Source: Variovorax ginsengisoli
Lineage (GTDB): Bacteria; Pseudomonadota; Gammaproteobacteria; Burkholderiales; Burkholderiaceae_C
Direction: 5' to 3'
DNA length: 64,000 bases
Assembly: GCF_030486595.1 (NCBI RefSeq)
Contig: NZ_JAUJZH010000008.1
Coordinates: 1 to 64,000 of the forward strand
Both the position numbers and the translations under genes were made by a program. The notes beneath the pieces are model-generated. The model had not been told where the DNA came from, searched no databases, and saw only the letters and a list, made by a program, of their open reading frames with translations. Shown piece by piece: positions 44,038 through 52,351 of the stretch (within the stretch, counting starts at the first letter, position 1; each line of letters opens with the position of its first letter).

Positions 44038-45030
44038 ATGGAAATGAAGCTGAAGGCGCTGATCGGCGTCACCCTGGGCGCTGCCCTGGCCACCCTCCAG
44101 GCACCGGCCGCCGCGCAGGCCCCCTGGCCCGACAAGCCCGTCACGATGGTGGTGCCCTATTCGGCCGGCGGGCCCACCGACGTGGTCGCGCGCATGCTGG
44201 CAATCCCCATGGGCAAGTCGCTGGGCCAGACCGTCATCGTCGAGAACACGGTCGGCGCCGGCGGCACCATCGCGCCCGCGCGCGTGGCGCGGGCGGCACC
44301 GAACGGCTACACCATCCTGATCCATCACATGGGCATGGCGACCGCGCCGGCGCTCTACAAGAAGCTGTCGTACGACCCGCTGAAAGACTTCGAGTACGTC
44401 GGGCAGGTGCTCGACGTGCCGATGACGCTGCTGTCGCGCAAGGATTTTCCGGCCAACAACTTTCAGGAACTGCTGGCCTACGTCAAGGCCAACAAGGACA
44501 AGGTGTCGCTGGCCAACGCCGGCATCGGCGCGGTCTCGCAGCTCTGCGGCCTGCTGTTCACGAGCCAGATCGGGGTCGAGCTGACCACCGTGCCCTACAA
44601 GGGCGCCGGGCCGGCGCTCAACGACCTGATGGGCGGCCAAGTCGACCTGCTGTGCGACCAGACCACGCAAACCGCCCCGGTGATCAAGGAGGGCAACCGG
44701 GTCAAGGTGTTCGGCGTGACGACGCCCCAGCGCCTGTCGAGCCTGCCGAACATCCCGACGCTCGACGAGCAGGGCCTGAAGGGCTTCGACGTGCGCGTCT
44801 GGCACGGCGTCTATGCGCCGAAGGGCACGCCGCCGGCGGTGATCGACAAGATCAATGCCGCTCTGCGCGTGGCGCTGCAGGACCCGGTGGTCAAGCAGCG
44901 CCTGGCCGACCTGAGCTCGGAGATCGTGCCGATGGACAAGGTCACGCCCGAGGCGCTGCGCAGCCATTTGACGGCCGAGGTCGCCAAGTGGGGCAAGGTG
45001 ATCCGGGCCGCGGGCATCCAGGGGGAGTGA
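44038..45030 (+). CDS. Bug-type tripartite tricarboxylate receptor protein
   Basis: A 330-residue periplasmic solute-binding protein of the TctC/Bug family. Signal peptide 1-26, then WPDKPVTMVVPYSAGGPTD and the loops GAGGTIAPARVARAAPNGYT and PYKGAGPALNDLMGGQVDLL that hold a carboxylate ligand. Hundreds of these stand-alone receptors occur in Burkholderiales. No TctA/TctB membrane genes are adjacent, so it must share a transporter or act as a sensor. It is 128 bases downstream of the RraA-like gene, whose family often handles keto-acids, so a related ligand is possible. Confidence 0.9.
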   Translation: MEMKLKALIGVTLGAALATLQAPAAAQAPWPDKPVTMVVPYSAGGPTDVVARMLAIPMGKSLGQTVIVENTVGAGGTIAPARVARAAPNGYTILIHHMGMATAPALYKKLSYDPLKDFEYVGQVLDVPMTLLSRKDFPANNFQELLAYVKANKDKVSLANAGIGAVSQLCGLLFTSQIGVELTTVPYKGAGPALNDLMGGQVDLLCDQTTQTAPVIKEGNRVKVFGVTTPQRLSSLPNIPTLDEQGLKGFDVRVWHGVYAPKGTPPAVIDKINAALRVALQDPVVKQRLADLSSEIVPMDKVTPEALRSHLTAEVAKWGKVIRAAGIQGE

Positions 45031-45906
45031 TCAGTCCCCGAGTTCGATCACGACCGGCTGATGGTCGGAGGCCTGCGTCTGCAGGTCGACCTCGACCTTT
45101 CGCACCCGCGGCGCCAGCGAATCGCTCACGAAGACGAAGTCGCAGGCGACCGGGTCGGGCCCATAGGTGCGGTCGAAGAGGCGGAAGGTCGGGTCCTGCG
45201 GCCGCTCGGGGTGGGCCAGCGGCCAGGCATCCTGCAGGCGTCTTGCGGGCGTGCCCCCGGCCGGCAGCGCCGGGTCGACGAAGGCCTGCACGATCTCGTC
45301 GTAGGCCGGGTCGCTCGCCGCCATGTTGAAGTCGCCGCACAGGATCGCCTGCGGCGTGTGCGTCTTTGCTTGGAAAGGCGAGACTTCGCGCGGGTCGACG
45401 GGTGGCGCCGCGGCCTGCTCGCAGGCCTCCAGATGCAGCGCGCGCAAAGCCCGGGCCTGGGCCAGGCGCTGGCTCGGCGAGTAGTACTCCAGGTGGGTGG
45501 TCATCACGCGCAGCGTGCCCAGCTCGGAGCTGGTGAGCGTGACCACGGTGCACATGCGCGGCATGCTGCTCACGGTCGGATCGGCAGGCCAGGGCAGGAC
45601 GTGGTGCGAGACGCGCGACACCGGCAGCCGGGTGGCGATCAGGTTGCCGAATCGCATCGGCCGGCCGTCGGCGCCGAACTCGTCGACCGCGGCGCCGAAG
45701 AACAGCCGGAATCCCGGCAGCAGGGCCTGCAGTTCGGCCGGCTGGTCGCCGGGCTGGCCCGGCATGCCTTCGAAGCCCGAGGCGATCTCCTGCAGGCACA
45801 GCACGTCGAAGTCGGCCATCGCGCGCGCGCCGTCGACGATCCGCCGCGGACTGACGGCGTCGTCGAGGCCGCGGCACCATTGGGTGTTCCAGGTCACGAG
45901 TTTCAT
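45031..45906 (-). CDS. Endonuclease/exonuclease/phosphatase (EEP) family phosphodiesterase
   Basis: A 291-residue EEP-fold enzyme. Metal and catalytic residues appear in VTWNTQWCRG, LCLQEIASG, ILCGDFNMAASDP, CDFVFVS and the terminal ASDHQPVVIEL, so the active site is complete. Family members cleave phosphodiesters in nucleic acids or lipids. Its start overlaps the stop of the ugpE-like permease gene (ATGA), so it belongs to the transporter operon and sits where ugpQ, a glycerophosphodiesterase of another fold, is usually found. A role in cleaving imported glycerophosphodiesters is a reasonable inference. Confidence 0.85.
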   Translation of the reverse strand: MKLVTWNTQWCRGLDDAVSPRRIVDGARAMADFDVLCLQEIASGFEGMPGQPGDQPAELQALLPGFRLFFGAAVDEFGADGRPMRFGNLIATRLPVSRVSHHVLPWPADPTVSSMPRMCTVVTLTSSELGTLRVMTTHLEYYSPSQRLAQARALRALHLEACEQAAAPPVDPREVSPFQAKTHTPQAILCGDFNMAASDPAYDEIVQAFVDPALPAGGTPARRLQDAWPLAHPERPQDPTFRLFDRTYGPDPVACDFVFVSDSLAPRVRKVEVDLQTQASDHQPVVIELGD

Positions 45907-46736
45907 TTGATGCCGGCCCTCATGAAGCTCTGCACGAACTGCCGCTGGAAAAGCAGGAAAGCGATCAGCAGCGGCGCCGAGGTCATCAGTGTGGCGGCCG
46001 TGATGACTGACCAGTCGACGCCCTGGTCGACCGACGAGAACACCTGCAGGCCCACGGTCAGCGGCCGCGCGTTGACGCTGTTGGTGATGATCAGCGGCCA
46101 GAGGAAATTATTCCAGTGGAAGCTCACCGACACCAGCGCGAAGGCGGTGTAGACCGGCCGGGCGAGCGGCACGTAGACCCGCCACAGCGTCTGCAGCGCG
46201 CTGGCGCCCTCGACCCGCGCGGCCTCGTCGAGCTCCTTCGGAATGCCCATGAAGGTCTGGCGCAACAGGAAGATCGCGAAGGCCGAGGCGAAGTAGGGCA
46301 GGCCGATGGCCAACAGGGTGTCGACCAGGCCGAGTTTCGCCATCGTCTTGTAGTTTTCGACCAGCAGGATGTCCGGCATGATCATCAACTGCACCAGCAC
46401 CAGGGCGAAGGCGATGCCGCGGCCCTTGAACCGGTAGCGCGCGAAGGCATAGGCTGCGAGCGTGCCCAGCACCAGTTGCACCACCAGCACCATCGACACC
46501 AGCAGCGTGGTGTTGAGGAAGTAGCGCGCGAACGGCGCGGCCTCCCAGGCGCGGCGGAAGTTGTCGAGCGTGAGCGGCGCCGCGAGCGCGAAGCGGGTCG
46601 AGAATTCGGCCGGGTGGAAGGCGGTCCAGACCGCGTAGGCCAGCGGCAGGATCCACAGCAGCGCGAGCAGCCAGGCAGCCAGGGTGTCGAGCAGCGTCGG
46701 CTCGTTGTAGGCCAGCCGTTGGGCAGGGGCGCTCAC
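45903..46736 (-). CDS. ugpE: ABC transporter permease, UgpE-like
   Basis: A 277-residue inner-membrane permease with six predicted helices. The EAA loop EAARVEGASALQTLWRVYVPLARP, which contacts the ATPase, lies near 185-210. Together with the other permease it forms the channel of a carbohydrate-type ABC importer. The binding protein of the operon resembles UgpB, which points to glycerol-3-phosphate or glycerophosphodiesters. Overlaps both neighbours by 4 bases. Confidence 0.87.
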   Translation of the reverse strand: MSAPAQRLAYNEPTLLDTLAAWLLALLWILPLAYAVWTAFHPAEFSTRFALAAPLTLDNFRRAWEAAPFARYFLNTTLLVSMVLVVQLVLGTLAAYAFARYRFKGRGIAFALVLVQLMIMPDILLVENYKTMAKLGLVDTLLAIGLPYFASAFAIFLLRQTFMGIPKELDEAARVEGASALQTLWRVYVPLARPVYTAFALVSVSFHWNNFLWPLIITNSVNARPLTVGLQVFSSVDQGVDWSVITAATLMTSAPLLIAFLLFQRQFVQSFMRAGIK

Positions 46737-47632
46737 TTGTAGTGCACCTTGCGGTCGAGCACGAAGAACTGGAACAGCGCGATGCCGGCCAGCACCACCA
46801 CCAGCACCACCGTGATCGCCGAGGCGTAGGCCGTGTCCCAGAAGCTGAAGCCCACTTCGTACAGGTGGTAGAGCAGCAGGATCGAGGCGTTGTCGGGCCC
46901 GCCGCGGGTCAGCACGAACAGGTGGTCGACCATCCGGAAGGCGTTAATGAAGGCATTCACCAGCACGAACAGCGTGGTCGGCATCAGCAGCGGCCATTGC
47001 ACCCGGCGGAAAAAATACCAGCGCGAGGCGCCTTCGATCGCCGCCGCCTCGCGAAGGCTCGGATTGAGGGTCTGCAGCGCCGCCAGGTAGAAGATCATGA
47101 AGAAGCCCGCTTCCTTCCAGATCGCCACCAGCGTGACGGCGCCGAGTGCCGTCGTCGGGCTGCCCAGCCAGTTGTGCGAGGGCAGGCCCAGCGCGCCGGT
47201 GATCTGCTCGAGCAGGCCGTATTGCGGGGTGTAGAAGAACAGCCAGATGTTGGCCACCGCGATCATCGGCAGCACCGTCGGCGTGAAGTAGGCCATGCGC
47301 AGGAAGGCGCGGCCGGCGATGCGCTCGTTGACCCACAGCGCCATCACCAGTGCCAGCGCGATCGACACCGGAATGGTCGCGCCCGCGAACCAGAGGTTGT
47401 TGCGCACCGCCTTCCAGAACACCGGGTCGCCGACCATGACCTGGTAGTTCTCGAGCCCGACCCAGACGCCGGCGCGGCTGCCCTTGGGCGTGGAATAAAA
47501 GCTGTCGACCAGCGTCGACACGGCCGGCCAGTGCGTGAACGCGACCAGCAGCACCAGCGCCGGCAACAGCAGCAGCCAGGCGTGCACCGCCTCGCGGGTG
47601 GCGCTGCTGCCGGCGGCGGTGCCTTGCCTCAC
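46733..47632 (-). CDS. ugpA: ABC transporter permease, UgpA-like
   Basis: A 299-residue permease with six predicted helices and the EAA motif REAAAIEGASRWYFFRRVQWPLL. GTG 47632 is chosen because it overlaps the stop of the binding-protein gene (GTGA); the longer frame upstream merely overlaps that gene. It is the first permease of a CUT1-type importer. Its four-base overlap with the next permease gene indicates coupled translation. Confidence 0.87.
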   Translation of the reverse strand: MRQGTAAGSSATREAVHAWLLLLPALVLLVAFTHWPAVSTLVDSFYSTPKGSRAGVWVGLENYQVMVGDPVFWKAVRNNLWFAGATIPVSIALALVMALWVNERIAGRAFLRMAYFTPTVLPMIAVANIWLFFYTPQYGLLEQITGALGLPSHNWLGSPTTALGAVTLVAIWKEAGFFMIFYLAALQTLNPSLREAAAIEGASRWYFFRRVQWPLLMPTTLFVLVNAFINAFRMVDHLFVLTRGGPDNASILLLYHLYEVGFSFWDTAYASAITVVLVVVLAGIALFQFFVLDRKVHYK

Positions 47633-48933
47633 TTGGATGCGCGCAGGATCCGGTCGGCCTCGCGCTGCGCATCCTGCATGGCCTGCGCCGGCGTCTTGCT
47701 GCCGGTCAGCGCGGCCTGCAGGCCATCGTTGAGCGCCTTGGTCACGCGCTGGTTGTCGTGGGTGGAGAACTCGGCGACCGACACCGGCAGCTGGTCGCGC
47801 GCCACCAGTGCGGCGGGGAAGTCGCGGCCGTACTTGCGCAGCGTGTCGGTCTCGTAGGCGGCCGGCGAGACGGCGACGTAGCCGGTGTCCATGCTCCATT
47901 GCGCAGCCCGCTCGGGCTGGGTGATCCACTTGACGAACTTGAAGGCGGCATCCTGCTGCGCCGGCGTCGACTTCTTGAAGATGTAGAAGTTGCCGCCGCC
48001 GGTGGGCGAGCCCTTGCGCTTGTTGCCCGGGATCATGCCGACGCCGAAGTCGAACTTGGCGTTGGCCTTGATGTTGGTCAGGTTGCCGGTGGTGGTGTAG
48101 ATGATGGCGGCCTTCTTCTCGAAGAAGTCCTTGGGCGTGGTGCCCCACTCGACCACGCCGGGCGGGTGGATGCCGGCCTTGCCGAGGTCGACCCAGTACT
48201 GCAGGGCCTCGATCACCTTGGGATCGTCGAACTTCACGGCGGTGCCAGCCTCGTTGGCGAGGATGGCGTCGTTCGGCGTCGTCAGGGTCTGGAACAGCCA
48301 GTAGGGGAAGCCGCTCGACGGGATCTGCACCCCCCATTGCGTGACCTTGCCGCTGGCGTCCTTCCTGGTCAGCTTGGTGGCGGCGTCTTTCAGCTCGGCC
48401 CAGGTGGCCGGCGGCTTGTTCGGGTCGAGGCCGGCTTCCTTGAACAGTTCCTTGTTCCAGTACATGACCACGGTCGAGCGCTGGAACGGAATGCCCCAGG
48501 TCTTGCCGCCGGTCTGGCTGTTCATCATGAAGGCCTTGTAGAAGCCGCCCAGCCAGGCCTTGTCGTCCGCCGTCTTCACGAAGTCGTCGAAGGGCACGAT
48601 CGCCTCCTCGTCGATCAGCGTGAACATGTCGGTCGACAGCAGCACCGAGGTGACTGGCGGCGTGCCCGACTTGTGCGCGGTCAGGGCCTTGACGATGGTC
48701 TCCTGGTAGGTGCCGGCGTAGATCGGCGAGACCTTCACGCCCGGGTTTTCCTTCATGAAGCCGGCCGCGAAGCCGTCGATGGTCTTGGCGATCGGGCCGC
48801 CGACCGCCACCGGGTAGTAGAACTGGAGTTCCACCGGTGCCTGGGCGTGGACCAGGCCGGTGCCGGCGGCGAACAGGCCGCCAGCGGCCAGCAGGGGCAG
48901 GGCCAGGCCCCGGACGAAAGTCTTGCGTTTCAT
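47629..48933 (-). CDS. ugpB: ABC transporter substrate-binding protein, UgpB-like
   Basis: A 434-residue periplasmic binding protein. Signal peptide about 1-30 (ending VHAQA). UgpB-like landmarks are YAGTYQETIVKALTAHKSG, the ligand-loop GIPFQRSTVVMYWNKELFKEAGLD, TTTGNLTNIKANAKFDFGVG and NFYIFKKSTP. These align with E. coli UgpB in order and spacing, supporting glycerol-3-phosphate or glycerophosphocholine as ligand, but sugar-binding relatives cannot be excluded. The gene order here is ATPase, binding protein, permease, permease, EEP enzyme. Confidence 0.85.
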   Translation of the reverse strand: MKRKTFVRGLALPLLAAGGLFAAGTGLVHAQAPVELQFYYPVAVGGPIAKTIDGFAAGFMKENPGVKVSPIYAGTYQETIVKALTAHKSGTPPVTSVLLSTDMFTLIDEEAIVPFDDFVKTADDKAWLGGFYKAFMMNSQTGGKTWGIPFQRSTVVMYWNKELFKEAGLDPNKPPATWAELKDAATKLTRKDASGKVTQWGVQIPSSGFPYWLFQTLTTPNDAILANEAGTAVKFDDPKVIEALQYWVDLGKAGIHPPGVVEWGTTPKDFFEKKAAIIYTTTGNLTNIKANAKFDFGVGMIPGNKRKGSPTGGGNFYIFKKSTPAQQDAAFKFVKWITQPERAAQWSMDTGYVAVSPAAYETDTLRKYGRDFPAALVARDQLPVSVAEFSTHDNQRVTKALNDGLQAALTGSKTPAQAMQDAQREADRILRASK

Positions 48934-48960
48934 GGTCTTCTTCTTCCTCGGGAGTGAAAT

Positions 48961-49977
48961 TCAGTCGATGCGGTGGCCGGCGGCATCGAAACCGTGGCTG
49001 TCTTCGGGCGCCCAGTGCAGGCCGACCTGGTCGCCCGGCGCGGCCTCGCAGCCGCCGGCCGTGCGCACCAGCAGCACCTGGCTGCCGATCGCGCAGCGCA
49101 GCACCAGGTCGGCGCCCAGATATTCGAGGCCCTGCACCGTGGCCGGGATGCCGCGCGGAGCGAACGTGATGGCTTCGGGCCGGACGCCGAGCATCGCGGC
49201 GTCATGGCCGGTGGCGACCTCGCTGCCGGCGATGCGGCCGCCTTCCAGCGCCACCAGGTTCATGGCCGGGGTGCCGATGAAGCGGGCCGCGAAGGTGGTG
49301 GCGGGGCGGGCGTAGAGCGTGCGCGGCAGGCCGGCCTGCTCGATGCGGCCGCGGTTCAGCAGCACCACCTGGTCGGCCATGCTCATGGCCTCGGTCTGGT
49401 CGTGGGTGACGTAGACCACCGTCAGCCCCAGCTGGCGCTGCAGTTCGCGCAGCTCGCGCCGCATGTCCTGGCGCAATTGGGCGTCCAGGTTGGACAGCGG
49501 TTCATCCATGAGACAGACCTTGGCCTGCGCCACCAGCGCCCGGCCCAGGGCCACCCGCTGCTGCTGGCCGCCCGAGAGCTGCGAGGGCTTGCGATCGAGC
49601 AGGGCGTCGAGGCCGAGCAGGGCGGCGACCTCGCGCAGCCGGCGCGCGCTTTCGGCGGCCGGCGTCTTTCGCACCGACAGGCCGAAGCCGATGTTCTCGG
49701 CCACGCTCAGATGCGGAAAGAGGGCGTAGTTCTGGAACACCATCGCGATCCCGCGCTGGGCCGGCGGCAGGGCGGTGACGTCGCGGCCATCGATGACCAC
49801 CCGGCCTCGCGTGGCAGTCTCCAGTCCGGCCAGGATCCGCAGCGTGGTCGACTTGCCGCAGCCGGACGGGCCGAGCAGCACGCAGAATGAGCCGGGTTCG
49901 ATCTGCAGGTTGACCGACTGCAGGGCGGTGGCGTCGCCCCATGATTTGGCGATGTCGATCAGCTCGATGGAGGACAT
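48961..49977 (-). CDS. ugpC: ABC transporter ATPase, UgpC/MalK-like
   Basis: A 338-residue ATPase. Walker A GPSGCGKST, signature LSGGQQQRVALGRAL, Walker B VCLMDEPLSNLD and switch histidine in VTHDQTEAMSMAD are intact. The C-terminal ~100 residues form the regulatory OB-fold (TOBE) typical of CUT1 ATPases (GVRPEAI). ATG 49977 starts the conserved MSSIELIDIAKSW; the extra upstream frame lies in the promoter region shared with divergent phaB. It is the first gene of the ugp-like operon. Confidence 0.88.
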   Translation of the reverse strand: MSSIELIDIAKSWGDATALQSVNLQIEPGSFCVLLGPSGCGKSTTLRILAGLETATRGRVVIDGRDVTALPPAQRGIAMVFQNYALFPHLSVAENIGFGLSVRKTPAAESARRLREVAALLGLDALLDRKPSQLSGGQQQRVALGRALVAQAKVCLMDEPLSNLDAQLRQDMRRELRELQRQLGLTVVYVTHDQTEAMSMADQVVLLNRGRIEQAGLPRTLYARPATTFAARFIGTPAMNLVALEGGRIAGSEVATGHDAAMLGVRPEAITFAPRGIPATVQGLEYLGADLVLRCAIGSQVLLVRTAGGCEAAPGDQVGLHWAPEDSHGFDAAGHRID

Positions 49978-50109
49978 CGACTCAGTATATGGACGGCTTG
50001 TGACACCCGGTTGCATTGAGGGGTCAGTGTTTTCCTCATCGGGCGGGCTCCAAAAACTTCGATAAAGTGGTCAACGCCTGTTCAGGCTCGCAAATACCAA
50101 GGAAACTTC

Positions 50110-50847
50110 ATGAGCAAAAAAGTCGCATACGTCACCGGGGGCATGGGGGGCATCGGAACGGCCATTTGCCAGCGCCTGGCCAAGGACGGGTTCACCGTCA
50201 TCGCCGGCTGCGGCCCCACCCGCGATCACGCCAAATGGCTGGCGGAGCAGAAGGCCGAGGGCTACGAGTTCCATGCCTCGGTCGGCAACGTCGGAGACTG
50301 GCAGTCCACGGTCGAGGCCTTCACCAAAGCCAAGGCCGAGCACGGCAGCATCGACGTCCTGGTCAACAACGCGGGTATCACGCGCGACCGGATGTTCCTC
50401 AAGATGACGCCGGAAGACTGGAGCTCGGTGATCGAGACCAACCTCAACAGCATGTTCAACGTCACCAAGCAGGTGGTCGGCGACATGGTCGAAAAGGGCT
50501 GGGGCCGGATCATCAACATCAGCTCGGTCAACGGCGCCAAAGGCCAGGCCGGGCAGACCAACTATTCGGCCGCCAAGGCCGGCATGCACGGCTTCACGAT
50601 GGCGCTGGCACAGGAGCTCGCCGCCAAGGGGGTGACCGTCAACACCGTCAGCCCGGGCTACATCGGCACCGACATGGTGAAGGCGATCCGCCAGGAAGTG
50701 CTCGACAAGATCATCGCCACCATTCCCGTCAAGCGCCTCGGCGAGCCGAGCGAGATCGCATCCATCATCGCGTGGCTGGCGACCGACGAAGGCGGCTACT
50801 CCACCGGGGCCGACTTCTCGGTCAATGGTGGGCTCCACATGCACTGA
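50110..50847 (+). CDS. phaB: Acetoacetyl-CoA reductase PhaB
   Basis: A 245-residue NADPH-dependent short-chain reductase. The cofactor motif TGGMGGIGTAI is at 9-19, NNAG near 88, catalytic Ser/Tyr/Lys in ISSVNG and YSAAKAG. The PhaB-specific GYIGTDMV and VNGGLHMH ending are present. It reduces acetoacetyl-CoA to (R)-3-hydroxybutyryl-CoA, the substrate of PhaC. Unlike many pha clusters it is separated from phaC-phaA by about 7 kb of transporter genes and has its own promoter region and a strong terminator. Confidence 0.93.
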   Translation: MSKKVAYVTGGMGGIGTAICQRLAKDGFTVIAGCGPTRDHAKWLAEQKAEGYEFHASVGNVGDWQSTVEAFTKAKAEHGSIDVLVNNAGITRDRMFLKMTPEDWSSVIETNLNSMFNVTKQVVGDMVEKGWGRIINISSVNGAKGQAGQTNYSAAKAGMHGFTMALAQELAAKGVTVNTVSPGYIGTDMVKAIRQEVLDKIIATIPVKRLGEPSEIASIIAWLATDEGGYSTGADFSVNGGLHMH

Positions 50848-50871
50848 GGCGCCGCCACGGAAGACGCTGCG

Positions 50872-50897
50872 AAAAAACCCGCCACGGCGGGTTTTTT
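50872..50897 (+). terminator. Rho-independent terminator after phaB
   Basis: A stem of CCCGCC/GGCGGG flanked by six A on the left and six T on the right (AAAAAACCCGCC and GGCGGGTTTTTT arms with a tiny loop). It lies 25 bases after the phaB stop and could work in both directions. Confidence 0.85.
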
Positions 50898-50964
50898 CAT
50901 GTGCGCGGCGCGTGCGCCGGTTCCTGTCTCCCATTCCAAACACACCACATCTGGAGATCACCGC

Positions 50965-52314
50965 ATGACACCCACACCGATGCCAGCCACCCTGCCAGCG
51001 AAGCCCCCCATCTACAAGTCCCTCTATGTCCAGGTCATCACCGCGGTGATCATCGGCGTGCTGCTCGGCCACTTCTACCCCGCGCTCGGCGAATCGATGA
51101 AGCCGCTGGGCGACGGCTTCATCAAGCTGATCAAGATGATGATCGCGCCGATCATCTTCTGCACTGTGGTGGTCGGCATCGCGGGCATGGAGGACATGAA
51201 GAAGGTCGGCAAGACCGGCGGGCTGGCGCTGCTGTACTTCGAGATCGTGAGCAGCATCGCGTTGGTGGTCGGGCTGGTGCTGGTCAACCTGCTCAAGCCG
51301 GGCGCCGGCATGAACATCGATCCGGCTTCGCTGGACACCCGGGCGCTGGCGGCCTACACCGGACCGGGCAAGATGGAGGGTACGGTCGACTTCCTGATGC
51401 ACGTCATCCCGAATACCCTGGTCGATGCCTTCGCCAAGGGCGAGATCCTGCAGGTGCTGCTGATCGCGGTGCTGTTCGGCTTCGCGCTGCACCGCTTCGG
51501 CGGCCGTGGCACGCTGGTGTTCGATGTCATCGAAAAGGGCTCTCACGTGCTTTTCGTGATCGTCAACTACATCATGAAGCTGGCCCCCATCGGTGCCTTC
51601 GGCGCGATGGCCTTCACGATCGGCAAGTACGGCATCGGCTCGCTGTTCTCCCTCGGCAAGCTGATGGGCACCTTCTACCTGACCTGCCTGCTGTTCATCT
51701 TCGTGGTGCTCGGCGCGATCGCCCGGCTGCACGGATTCAGCATCTGGAAGTTCATCAAGTACATCAAGGAAGAACTGCTGATCGTGCTGGGCACCTCGTC
51801 GTCCGAGTCGGTGCTGCCGCGGATGATGGAGAAGATGGAGAACCTGGGTGCCAACAAGACCACCGTCGGCCTGGTGATCCCGACCGGCTACTCGTTCAAC
51901 CTCGACGGCACCTCCATCTATTTGACGATGGCGGCAGTTTTCATCGCCCAGGCGACCAATACGCCGATGACGCTGATGCAGGAGATCACGCTGCTCGGTG
52001 TGCTGCTGCTGACCTCGAAGGGCGCCGCGGGCGTCACCGGCAGCGGCTTCATCGTGCTGGCGGCCACGCTGTCGGCGGTCGGCCATGTGCCGGTGGCGGG
52101 CCTGGCGCTGATTCTCGGCATCGACCGCTTCATGTCGGAGGCACGGGCGCTGACCAACCTGATCGGCAATGGCGTCGCCACCCTGGTGGTCGCCAAATGG
52201 ACCGACGCGCTGGACATGGAGCGCCTGCAGGCCGGGCTCAACAACGAGACCTGGATCGAGGCTCAGGAGCCCGAGGTGCTGATCAACGCCCGTACAGAAA
52301 AGATGGCCTCGTGA
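50965..52314 (+). CDS. dctA: C4-dicarboxylate:cation symporter, DctA type
   Basis: A 449-residue dicarboxylate/amino-acid:cation symporter. Typical motifs are [42 protein letters not shown] (the serine-rich re-entrant loop), [23 protein letters not shown] and [19 protein letters not shown]. It imports succinate, fumarate, malate or similar with protons or sodium. ATG 50965 follows GGAGATCACC. It lies just after the phaB terminator, so it is probably transcribed on its own. Confidence 0.92.
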   Translation: MTPTPMPATLPAKPPIYKSLYVQVITAVIIGVLLGHFYPALGESMKPLGDGFIKLIKMMIAPIIFCTVVVGIAGMEDMKKVGKTGGLALLYFEIVSSIALVVGLVLVNLLKPGAGMNIDPASLDTRALAAYTGPGKMEGTVDFLMHVIPNTLVDAFAKGEILQVLLIAVLFGFALHRFGGRGTLVFDVIEKGSHVLFVIVNYIMKLAPIGAFGAMAFTIGKYGIGSLFSLGKLMGTFYLTCLLFIFVVLGAIARLHGFSIWKFIKYIKEELLIVLGTSSSESVLPRMMEKMENLGANKTTVGLVIPTGYSFNLDGTSIYLTMAAVFIAQATNTPMTLMQEITLLGVLLLTSKGAAGVTGSGFIVLAATLSAVGHVPVAGLALILGIDRFMSEARALTNLIGNGVATLVVAKWTDALDMERLQAGLNNETWIEAQEPEVLINARTEKMAS

Positions 52315-52351
52315 ACTCGCCGGGGGTGTCGTTCTTGCAGAATGCAAGCCG

